Source: JAAUSY01 sp964526735
GTDB taxonomy: Bacteria; Chloroflexota; Chloroflexia; Chloroflexales; Chloroflexaceae
Assembly: GCA_964526735.1 (NCBI GenBank)
Contig: CAZGLO010000005.1
Span: forward strand, 1-64,000
DNA length: 64,000 nt
Reading direction: 5' to 3'
Part shown: positions 17,591-25,280 of the stretch, piece after piece
How positions within the stretch are numbered: the stretch's first letter is position 1
How the letters are laid out: each line of letters begins with the position of its first letter
Made by a program: the position numbers and the translations under genes
The notes under the pieces: generated by a model
Database searches by the model: none
Told to the model about the DNA's origin: nothing
What the model saw: only the letters and a program-made list of their open reading frames with translations

Positions 17591-18199
17591 ATGAAGATCT
17601 ATACCAAAACAGGCGATAATGGGCAAACTGGGCTGTGGGGCGGCCAACGGGTGAATAAAGACTCCCTGCGGGTGACCGCCTATGGCAATATTGATGAGCT
17701 GAATGCGGTATTGGGGGTTATCCGCTCATTCAACAACAGCACCGCACTCGATTCATCGCTGCAACGCGTCCAGAACGACCTTTTTGCGGCGGGCGCTGAC
17801 CTCGCCAACCCCGGCGACCCCGGCGACCCCGGCGATCCCGGCGATCCCGGCGATCCCGGCGATCCCGGCGATGGAGAGCGTTTCCCCGCCGCGCACACCC
17901 AACGCTTAGAGCAGGAGATAGACGCCATGGAGCAACGCCTTGAGCCACTCCGTTCGTTTATCCTGCCGGGCGGCACCCCCGTTGCGGCCTATGCGCATCT
18001 TGCGCGGACGGTGTGTCGGCGCGCAGAGCGGAGTGTGGTCACGCTTGCCGCCCATGAGCCTATCAACCGCGAGCTTTTGACCTATCTCAACCGGCTTTCC
18101 GATTGGTTGTTTGTTTTTGCCCGTGTGGCCAATACCAATGCCAATAGCCAAGATGTGCTGTGGAAAGCCTCACGTGGCGGGTCGCACCACTCGATCTAG
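17591..18199 (+). CDS. Cob(I)alamin adenosyltransferase, PduO type, with a PGD repeat loop
   Basis: A 202-residue protein that makes adenosylcobalamin from cob(I)alamin and ATP. The N-terminal KIYTKTGDNGQTGLWGG is the ATP-binding motif of the PduO family, and FILPGG, ARTVCRRAER and LNRLSDWLFVFAR are its other conserved segments. Between GADLAN and the next helix lies a run of seven Pro-Gly-Asp triplets, which is not part of the usual fold and should project as a surface loop. The gene starts 3 nt after carA and is probably cotranscribed. Confidence 0.92.
   Translation: MKIYTKTGDNGQTGLWGGQRVNKDSLRVTAYGNIDELNAVLGVIRSFNNSTALDSSLQRVQNDLFAAGADLANPGDPGDPGDPGDPGDPGDPGDGERFPAAHTQRLEQEIDAMEQRLEPLRSFILPGGTPVAAYAHLARTVCRRAERSVVTLAAHEPINRELLTYLNRLSDWLFVFARVANTNANSQDVLWKASRGGSHHSI
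17810..17872 (+). repeat. Seven 9-bp tandem repeats inside the cobalamin adenosyltransferase gene
   Basis: Seven units of CCCGGCGAT or CCCGGCGAC, in frame, each coding Pro-Gly-Asp. The first two units end in GAC and the other five in GAT and are identical, which suggests recent slippage. Confidence 0.95.
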
Positions 18200-18223
18200 G
18201 GGGGAAAGGGCCACACCATCACC

Positions 18224-19048
18224 ATGTCCCAAATCGTTGCCTACATACTCCTGTTTTTGGCGCTTGTGGTGCCCACTGCGGGAGCCATTGCCCTTCGTAT
18301 CTTCCACGACCGGCTCACAGAGAAACAGAGCAATGCGGGGGCGATGAGCATCTTCGCAGTGGCCATCATCAGCGTCGTGGTGCTCTCACAAGGCAATGTC
18401 CATTACCTTCGTCTTGGCAGTCTCACACTTTTATTGCCAGTGGGAGGGGCAGTGCCGTATGTGGCGGAGGCTGGTGAGCCGGATCTGCTGCTAGACGAGC
18501 TATCACCCCCTGAAGTGACTCCACCGATGCGGCCTGAAATCGCCCTCCCAACGACGGTGATACCAAACACGACGCCCACCTCTCCCCCCGTCGTTGAGAC
18601 CCAACCACCAACGGCCCTCCCCCAGCCGACGGCTACGCCCACTGGGCCGCGCACCTATACCGTGCAGCGGGGGGATATATTGGGGGTCATTGCAGAGCAG
18701 TTTGATGTTAGTGTGACAGCTATCCTCGAGGCCAACAACATGACGCCGGAAGAGGGCGATTCGCTTGTGCCAGGCGCAGAACTGACTATCCCGCCGCCGC
18801 CGTCGCCCCAACCCGCGGATGGCACGGATGGCACGGATGGCACGGATGGTACAAGTGGCACAGATATTGCGCCACCAACTGCGATCCCCGCCGATACCCG
18901 TATCATCCATGTGGTAGAATCGGGTGATACGCTGCTTGAGATAGCTGAGCAGTATGGCGTGGAGGTGGAGGCTATCCTCGAGTCCAATGATATGACGCCG
19001 GAAGAGGGCGATAGCCTTCGGTTGGGGCAAGAACTCGTTATCCCGTAG
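18224..19048 (+). CDS. Membrane-anchored protein with two LysM domains
   Basis: A 274-residue protein. Two hydrophobic segments lie within the first 85 residues, then a Pro/Thr-rich linker. LysM 1 is at about 144-189 (YTVQRGDILGVIAEQFDV) and LysM 2 at about 227-274 (HVVESGDTLLEIAEQYGV). The two share the same ending, EEGDSL followed by a PGAEL- or LGQEL-type turn. Between them is a tandem Asp-Gly-Thr repeat (18818-18864, 9-bp units). LysM domains bind N-acetylglucosamine polymers such as peptidoglycan, so it probably holds a membrane site to the cell wall. No catalytic domain is present. Confidence 0.88.
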   Translation: MSQIVAYILLFLALVVPTAGAIALRIFHDRLTEKQSNAGAMSIFAVAIISVVVLSQGNVHYLRLGSLTLLLPVGGAVPYVAEAGEPDLLLDELSPPEVTPPMRPEIALPTTVIPNTTPTSPPVVETQPPTALPQPTATPTGPRTYTVQRGDILGVIAEQFDVSVTAILEANNMTPEEGDSLVPGAELTIPPPPSPQPADGTDGTDGTDGTSGTDIAPPTAIPADTRIIHVVESGDTLLEIAEQYGVEVEAILESNDMTPEEGDSLRLGQELVIP

Positions 19049-19082
19049 GATCCCTATGATGAATGTGTGAAGGACATAAGAG

Positions 19083-20030
19083 ATGTTCACCAAGGAGGTC
19101 GCAGAATCACTGCGTCGTGAGGCGGGGAAGGTGTTGGTCGGTCAGGAAGACCCCTTCACTCTCTTGCTTGTGGCGCTGTTTACCGGAGGCCACGTCCTGC
19201 TTGAGGGCGTGCCGGGGACGGCAAAGACCCTGATGGCCAAGACCCTCGCCCTGCTCATCCAAGCCACCTTCAAGCGCGTCCAATTTACCCCCGACCTGAT
19301 GCCCTCCGACGTCGTTGGGACGCACGTCTACGACATCAACACCGGCCAATTTCGCTTACGCAAGGGGCCTGTCTTTACGCAGGTGCTCTTGGGAGACGAG
19401 ATCAACCGCGCCCCCGCCAAAACGCAAAGTGCGCTCTTGGAGGCGATGGAGGAGCGGCAGGTGACTATCGAAGGGCAACAGACCTCCTTACCAACGCCGT
19501 TTTTCGTGATGGCAACGCAAAATCCGGTTGAATACGAAGGAACATACCCGTTGCCAGAGGCCCAACTTGACCGCTTTTTGTTTCAGGTGGTAGTTGATTA
19601 TGCGCCGCAGCAGCAAGAAATAGAGATATTGCGCCGCTACCACCAAGGATTCGATGCCAAATCATTGGAAGCCGCCGGACTCCAGCCGGTCATTTCCCCC
19701 CAACAGCTTGCGCAGTGCCAGCAGGAGATTCGCACCGTGCAGGTGGATGATGGCATCCTCACCTACATTACCGACATAGCCCAGGAGAGCCGCAAAAGCC
19801 TTGATGTGGTGTTGGGAGGGTCTCCCCGTGCAAGCATCGCGCTGCTCCTCGCAAGCAAAGCCTACGCCGCTATCCAAGGACGAGCACACGTATTGCCCGA
19901 CGATGTGAAATACCTCGTTCGTCCGGTCTATCGCCACCGCATCATCTTAAAGCCAGATGCAGAGGTAGAAGGATTAGACGCCGATGCCGTGATGGGGAGG
20001 ATTTTGACGCGCGTTGAAGTCCCGCGGTAG
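19083..20030 (+). CDS. MoxR-type AAA+ ATPase
   Basis: A 315-residue AAA+ protein with Walker A GVPGTAKT, Walker B LLGDEINRAPAKTQSALLEAM, the sensor region MATQNPVEYEG and a C-terminal lid domain. MoxR ATPases act as chaperones that insert cofactors or mature protein complexes, usually next to DUF58 and VWA-domain genes. Neither partner follows here; an SBP gene starts 21 nt downstream. Confidence 0.92.
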   Translation: MFTKEVAESLRREAGKVLVGQEDPFTLLLVALFTGGHVLLEGVPGTAKTLMAKTLALLIQATFKRVQFTPDLMPSDVVGTHVYDINTGQFRLRKGPVFTQVLLGDEINRAPAKTQSALLEAMEERQVTIEGQQTSLPTPFFVMATQNPVEYEGTYPLPEAQLDRFLFQVVVDYAPQQQEIEILRRYHQGFDAKSLEAAGLQPVISPQQLAQCQQEIRTVQVDDGILTYITDIAQESRKSLDVVLGGSPRASIALLLASKAYAAIQGRAHVLPDDVKYLVRPVYRHRIILKPDAEVEGLDADAVMGRILTRVEVPR

Positions 20031-20051
20031 CCAACAACAGAAGGGCAATGT

Positions 20052-21941
20052 ATGTTTGCTCAATTTGTGGTGCTGATTCAAAAGATGCGTTGGCGGATAC
20101 GCCGTCGGAACCTATTCACTTGGGGAATTTCGCTCGTTACCCTCGTCTCGTGTACCCTTCTTGTTTCGCAGCCAGACCCAACCCCTACCCCCATCAGCGA
20201 ACCAATTGCAACGACTTCTCGCTCCATCTTGTTTTCGCCCGAAGAGCGCCGTAAAACGGTTATCTTTGAGATAGACGGCGGCCCGGCAGCCGAACCCTAT
20301 TGGTGGAACCCACTTGTTGGTCTTCCCCCGCTTGAAGCTGGGTTTCACCAAGCGATGATTGAGCCGTTGTTCATCCTCAACTACGAAAGTGGGGCGATTG
20401 AGCCGTGGCTTGGCGAATCGATGACCGCAAATGAAACGCAGGATGTATGGACACTCAAGCTGCGACCGGGGGTGACATGGAGCGATGGCATGCCATTCAC
20501 CGCAGATGACGTGGTGTTTACCTTCAATATGCTGATGGAAACCGATACCTCGCAATTGGTACGCCAGAGCTTCAATGCGATTGAGGACATTGCAGAGGTG
20601 ACAAAGCGAGATAGGTTGACGGTTGAATTTCGGCTCAACAAACCCAACCCGCGCTTCCAACTCAACCGCATCTCGATCAAGATGTGGAGTGGCCTTCCTA
20701 TTGTGCCCAAACACATCTGGCAAGACAAAGATATTCTAGCCTTCACCAACTACGACCTGGAACAGGGGTGGCCTGTCTTCACCGGCCCCTATACACTGGT
20801 CTCCGCGAGCGACTCGCAGTTTATCTACCGCCGCAACGACGATTGGTGGGGGGCAAAGACAGGGTTTCAAGACCTCCCCAAGCCAGAGCGGCTGGTGTGG
20901 ATTGCCCCTATATCGAGAGAAGAACGGGATAGCCTTGCCATCGCCAATGAACTCGACAGTATGATGGATATGCCGCTTGAAGATTTCCAGTTTTTGCAAG
21001 AGCATAACCCCAATATTATTGCGTGGCTCGAAGATCTACCCTATGCGTGGGTTGACCCGTGTTCACGGTTGTTGTCGCTGAACCACAGGGTTGAGCCGTG
21101 GGATGATAAGGCCATGCGGTGGGCCGTCAATTTTGCGATTGACCGCGATGAAATCGTTGCAGAGGCCTACCAAGGCACCACTATCCCCTCCAAACATTTC
21201 TTCCCCGCCTACACGACCCTCAACCGCTATGTCCAGCTTCTGGAACAGGAAGGGCTATACGAAGAATATCCCCTCACCACGCACGACCCAGAACGCGCAC
21301 GACGGTTGATTGAGGCGAAGGGCTGGGAACGGGGTGCAGATGGCTTCTATGAGAAGAATGGCATTCGGCTAACGCTTGAAATACAGGTGCATGAGGCGTT
21401 TGTGGAGAAACTTCGCATCGCGACGGTGCTGATGCAACAACTCCGCCGTGTGGGCATCGATGCGACCGTCAAGCCCGTGAGTGACCGAGATTGGACGGAT
21501 AATAAGCGGCGAGGGTATTATGAGGGCGTGGTCGATTGGGATACCTGCGACTCTGTTACCGAGCCGTGGTCGTCGCTCAACCGCTATCATGCGAAGTGGG
21601 TGCAACCGATTGGAGAGTTTTCTATCGCCAACAACAACCACATCCGTTGGCGAAACGTTGAGTATAGCACCATTGTCGATGAGATGGAACAACTGCCGAT
21701 TGGCGATGAGCGCGTGGATGACCTTTTCGTGTCGGCGATGGAGGTGTGGTTTGAGGAATTGCCCTTTATTCCCCTCACCCAAGCCCGCAAGCTCATCCCC
21801 TTCAACACGACCTACTGGGAGGGGTGGCCGACCGCGCAAAACAACTACATCCACCCGCCGACGTGGTGGCAGAGTAGCCACATTATTGTCCACAACCTGA
21901 GGCCCGCCACTTCCGCCTTTCCCTCATCACAGTCGCCGTAA
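20052..21941 (+). CDS. Family 5 substrate-binding protein (peptide ABC transporter)
   Basis: A 629-residue SBP in the ordinary domain order, unlike the one at 5.5-7.5 kb. The signal segment has a possible lipobox LVSC at about residues 31-34 followed by a Pro/Thr-rich tether. Conserved text includes EPWLGESM, VTWSDGMPFTADDVVFTFNM, FTGPYTLVSASDSQFIYRRN, and in the second half MRWAVNFAIDRDEIV. No permease or ATPase genes adjoin it, so it may feed the opp system at 1-5 kb or a system elsewhere. It follows moxR by 21 nt. Confidence 0.88.
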   Translation: MFAQFVVLIQKMRWRIRRRNLFTWGISLVTLVSCTLLVSQPDPTPTPISEPIATTSRSILFSPEERRKTVIFEIDGGPAAEPYWWNPLVGLPPLEAGFHQAMIEPLFILNYESGAIEPWLGESMTANETQDVWTLKLRPGVTWSDGMPFTADDVVFTFNMLMETDTSQLVRQSFNAIEDIAEVTKRDRLTVEFRLNKPNPRFQLNRISIKMWSGLPIVPKHIWQDKDILAFTNYDLEQGWPVFTGPYTLVSASDSQFIYRRNDDWWGAKTGFQDLPKPERLVWIAPISREERDSLAIANELDSMMDMPLEDFQFLQEHNPNIIAWLEDLPYAWVDPCSRLLSLNHRVEPWDDKAMRWAVNFAIDRDEIVAEAYQGTTIPSKHFFPAYTTLNRYVQLLEQEGLYEEYPLTTHDPERARRLIEAKGWERGADGFYEKNGIRLTLEIQVHEAFVEKLRIATVLMQQLRRVGIDATVKPVSDRDWTDNKRRGYYEGVVDWDTCDSVTEPWSSLNRYHAKWVQPIGEFSIANNNHIRWRNVEYSTIVDEMEQLPIGDERVDDLFVSAMEVWFEELPFIPLTQARKLIPFNTTYWEGWPTAQNNYIHPPTWWQSSHIIVHNLRPATSAFPSSQSP

Positions 21942-21971
21942 TCTACATAGAAAGGAACGACGAAAAACGAT

Positions 21972-22670
21972 ATGAGAGATATACACGCGATTTCGCAGCC
22001 GCCGCGGGAGCCTTCTTCCGAACGCCCACTCGTCCTCTTTTTGCACGGCTATGGCAGCAATGAGCACGACTTGATGTCGCTCGGCTCCTCGCTTGACCCC
22101 CGGCTGACCTTGGTGAGTGCGCGGGCGGTGTATGAAATCGATATGGGGTTTGGCTATGCGTGGTATGAGCTATATGGCGTGCCGGGCCACCTGACCCACA
22201 ACAACGAAAATCGTGCCGAAAGCCTTGAAATACTGGTCAATTTTATCCGTGGCCTGCCAGAAAAATTCAGTGTCAATCCGCAGAAGATCTACCTTTTTGG
22301 CTTTAGCCAGGGCGCGGTGATGTGCCTTGATGTGATGCTCTCGCACCCGGAGTTGGTGGCGGGGGTGGTGGCATGTAGCGGCTACCTGGGCGAGGAAGTG
22401 CGCCCCCGCGCGCCCCTCGACCACCTGCAAGATCTCGACGTTCTGATGATGCACGGCACCTTCGACGATGTGATACCCGTGCGGCGGGGCAGAGAAGCAC
22501 GCGATTATCTGCAGGACACGCCCGTGAACCTCTCCTACCACGAATATCCCATTGGCCACGGTATCCACCCAGCCGCGCTCCCCGTCATTGAGACGTGGTT
22601 CCAAGAGCAGATCACAGCGCCGGTAGATAGCCAAGCAGGTGGCCAAGCGGCTGACGCTTCAGAGAGCTAA
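21972..22670 (+). CDS. Alpha/beta-hydrolase, phospholipase/carboxylesterase family
   Basis: A 232-residue serine hydrolase of the small esterase family that includes YpfH and acyl-protein thioesterases. The nucleophile elbow is GFSQG, the acid is in HGTFDDVIPV, and the His is in YPIGHGI; LFLHGYGSNEHDL carries the oxyanion loop. No signal peptide. The C-terminal 20 residues are a Gln/Ala/Ser-rich tail. It ends the plus-strand run and converges on a GT gene 7 nt away. Confidence 0.88.
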   Translation: MRDIHAISQPPREPSSERPLVLFLHGYGSNEHDLMSLGSSLDPRLTLVSARAVYEIDMGFGYAWYELYGVPGHLTHNNENRAESLEILVNFIRGLPEKFSVNPQKIYLFGFSQGAVMCLDVMLSHPELVAGVVACSGYLGEEVRPRAPLDHLQDLDVLMMHGTFDDVIPVRRGREARDYLQDTPVNLSYHEYPIGHGIHPAALPVIETWFQEQITAPVDSQAGGQAADASES

Positions 22671-22677
22671 CGGTTGA

Positions 22678-23859
22678 TTAGGAAGACTTGGTAAGCGAGT
22701 CAACACACGCAAAAATGCGTTCGGCGCGGCGGCGGTAGGTATGTTCCCCCGCAATCTGCCGCCGTGCTGAACATCCCTCCCTATCTTCCCCCGCCTCCAG
22801 CGCCCGCTGCAATGCCTGCCGTAGTTCCTGCCGATTGCCGCGAGAGAAGTAGTAGCCGTGGTCTGTGGGCAGGATCTCTTGGAGGGCGGGCAGGTCGGGG
22901 AGGACGATTGGTTGTCCCAATGCGAGATATTCAAACAGCTTCAGCGGCGAGGCCGTGATATCAGAGACGGTGTCGGGAATAACCAACACATCCGCCGCCC
23001 CCAAATAGCGCACGACACTTTTCTGTGGCCGCGGGCCAACAAACGTCACTGCACCTGTGATGCCACGTAGCTCTGTATACTCCTTAAGCCGCTCAATCTC
23101 GGTGGCACGCCCCCCCACCAATATCACCTGCAATGTAGGGTAGATGGCGCGCAATGCGGGTATGATATCCAACAGCCCGTCAATCCACCGGCGGGTGAAG
23201 GTCATCCCCGCATAGGCGATAATCTTTGCGTCGGGGGAGATGCCAAGCGCGGCGCGACAAAGCTCCTTATTCTGCGGCATAAACACCTGGTTATCGTAGC
23301 TGTCGGGGATAACAGCGACATCTTGCGGATCGCGCCACCCTATCTGCTGCAGATAGTCGCGGAACGCATAGGTCAGCGAAACGACCTTGGTCGCACGGGT
23401 GAGCGCAATGCGGTCTATCAAGTGGACAACCCCCTCTGCCCACGGCTCCTGCGCCCGTGACGGGTTGCGAAGCTCAATATCGTGCGCCTCGTAGATGACG
23501 GGAATGCCCAACCGCGGGCCAAAGACGCCACTCCACCACGCCGCGCAGATGTTTTGGCGAACATAGATAGCACTCACCTTGCGTGCGGCCACAAGCGGCA
23601 CACACATCCACGCAAACAAGCTATACTCCATGTAATACCACAGCGTTGAGCGGTAGAGCCGCGAAAGACGGCCAATCGCCGGACGGGGAAGATGCAATGC
23701 GTCCACATCCTCAAAGCGGGAAATGCCTCGCTGCCAACGCGGGATGAGGGCAAGGGTTGAGGGGCGAAGAGCACGCAGTTCGCGGATGGTGGTATAGGTT
23801 TGGAGCGCATTCGCCGATTGGAGCGTCAAGCTCGTAGGGTAGGCAATGTAACAGAGCAT
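22678..23859 (-). CDS. Glycosyltransferase, GT-B fold (GT4-like)
   Basis: A 393-residue protein. The C-terminal half has KIIAYAGMTFTRRWIDGLLD, VILVGGRATEIERL and the donor motif ASPLKLFEYLALGQPIVLPD, as in GT4 enzymes. The N-terminal half is more divergent (YIAYPTSLTLQSANALQTYT), with VIYEAHDIELRNPS. Probably cytoplasmic, making part of a surface polysaccharide. Genes on its minus-strand side (a GT4 and two GT-C-like membrane proteins) suggest one glycan locus. Confidence 0.85.
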   Translation of the reverse strand: MLCYIAYPTSLTLQSANALQTYTTIRELRALRPSTLALIPRWQRGISRFEDVDALHLPRPAIGRLSRLYRSTLWYYMEYSLFAWMCVPLVAARKVSAIYVRQNICAAWWSGVFGPRLGIPVIYEAHDIELRNPSRAQEPWAEGVVHLIDRIALTRATKVVSLTYAFRDYLQQIGWRDPQDVAVIPDSYDNQVFMPQNKELCRAALGISPDAKIIAYAGMTFTRRWIDGLLDIIPALRAIYPTLQVILVGGRATEIERLKEYTELRGITGAVTFVGPRPQKSVVRYLGAADVLVIPDTVSDITASPLKLFEYLALGQPIVLPDLPALQEILPTDHGYYFSRGNRQELRQALQRALEAGEDREGCSARRQIAGEHTYRRRAERIFACVDSLTKSS

Positions 23860-23916
23860 GTGGCAAGGCCGTCTTTCTATTGCTAGCGGGCGACTATCCG
23901 TTATCCATTGTTTGGC

Positions 23917-25167
23917 TTATTTGACAGAGGCGGCGCGGTGATAATAGGGCAACAACTCCTCTGCCCGCGACTCTGCCGTGAACCGTGGGGCATCTTCTAA
24001 TGCCCGCCGTCCAAGCTCTCGCCGAAGATCGCCATTGCGCAGCAGTACGGCGACTGCCCGCGGGAAGGTGGTCATACACTGGCGCAGGGGAGGGACAATA
24101 AACCCCGCCCGCGGCAGGAAGGCAGGCGTACCGGCGGTCTCTGTGGCGACGAATGGCGTGCCGACGGCGGCGGCTTCCATCACCACCTTAGCCCCGCCCT
24201 CCATCACCGACGGCACCACAAGGAGGTCGGCGGCGGCAAGGTATGTCCGCACATCGTGGTGCTCAAGCCCCCCCGCAAACCGAATGCGATCCGCCACGCC
24301 CATCTCGGCAGCAAGCGCCTCAAGATGCTGTTGGTAGTCGCCAATGGTGGGGACAGGGCGATTGTGGCCGCAAATGACCAACTCTACCCGCTCCCCAATC
24401 AGCTCCTCGATATGTGGCAACACCCGTATCAGGCCATCAAACCCCTTGATTGGCAACAGCCGTCCGACGGCAACCAAGAGATGGCGCGCATTGAGGCTAT
24501 GGCGGTCAATAACCGTTTGCCGCGCGTTGAGGCGGAAGGTTTCGCTATCACCCGGGTCAGGCAAATAGCAGATATCGCTGATATTTTGCGCCACAACCGC
24601 AATACGCGATGGGTCAGCACCCCGTTCGATAGCAGCATCCCGCGCCAATGCAGAGTAGGTGCGCAGGAATGAGGCGCGGCGGAGGGTCAAACGGAGGAGT
24701 TTCCGTGCAATCGCATAGCGCCCAAAGCCGTAATGTGCCTCATCTTCACGGTGCATATCGCCCCCCTGCAGCACAACCGCCAATGGGGCACGCACAAATG
24801 GCTGCCAAAGCGCGGCGATGGCTCCAAGCGGGTAGCCGCCCTCTACCAGGATAAGGTCAGCATCATCAAGGAGCGTCCGCAAGACAACGCCAAACGACCG
24901 GAAGGCGAACAGAAACGGCTGATAGTGAAACAGCTTCTCACTCACGACGCCTTCTAGCCGCGCCGCCCACCCTTTGCCACGCCCCGCCTCATACACAAGC
25001 ACACCGCGGTCATTCCAGATGTGCAGCCCGCGTGATGCATCGGTGCTGGCCAGGGTCAGGACGCTGTAGCGGTGGCCGCGCGCGATGATCGCCCGCCCCA
25101 ACTCGCCGTGAATTTGATTGCCGACGTGGTCTGGGCCATAGGCGCTGATAATATGGACAATATGCAT
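23917..25167 (-). CDS. Glycosyltransferase family 4
   Basis: A 416-residue GT-B enzyme. It starts MHIVHIISAYGPDHVGNQIHGE and has VAVGRLLPIKGFDGLIRV, a helix around VICGHNRP and a donor-binding VMEGGAKVVMEAAAVGTPFV with the glutamates of GT4. Its own promoter lies just upstream (25182-25211). Donor and acceptor are unknown. Confidence 0.88.
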   Translation of the reverse strand: MHIVHIISAYGPDHVGNQIHGELGRAIIARGHRYSVLTLASTDASRGLHIWNDRGVLVYEAGRGKGWAARLEGVVSEKLFHYQPFLFAFRSFGVVLRTLLDDADLILVEGGYPLGAIAALWQPFVRAPLAVVLQGGDMHREDEAHYGFGRYAIARKLLRLTLRRASFLRTYSALARDAAIERGADPSRIAVVAQNISDICYLPDPGDSETFRLNARQTVIDRHSLNARHLLVAVGRLLPIKGFDGLIRVLPHIEELIGERVELVICGHNRPVPTIGDYQQHLEALAAEMGVADRIRFAGGLEHHDVRTYLAAADLLVVPSVMEGGAKVVMEAAAVGTPFVATETAGTPAFLPRAGFIVPPLRQCMTTFPRAVAVLLRNGDLRRELGRRALEDAPRFTAESRAEELLPYYHRAASVK

Positions 25168-25181
25168 ACCTGATACCTTTA

Positions 25182-25211
25182 TTTATACCCTACACGCATG
25201 GGGTTTTGCAA
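25182..25211 (-). promoter_or_regulatory. Promoter of the minus-strand GT4 gene, with a very short leader
   Basis: On the minus strand TTGCAA (25211-25206) and TATAAA (25187-25182) are 18 nt apart. The predicted start is only about 8 nt before the ATG at 25167, so the mRNA would be nearly leaderless. Confidence 0.5.
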
Positions 25212-25233
25212 GTTTTTCGTTGTGTTATCGACA

Positions 25234-25257
25234 GCGTTGACACAAGCGTTGACACAA
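25234..25257. repeat. Direct 12-bp repeat upstream of the GT4 promoter
   Basis: Two adjacent copies of GCGTTGACACAA, 23 to 46 bp upstream of the -35. The position suits a regulator binding site. Each copy contains TTGACA on the plus strand, but no plus-strand -10 or gene follows. Confidence 0.5.
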
Positions 25258-25280
25258 CTGACAAGGATAACAAGGCCACA

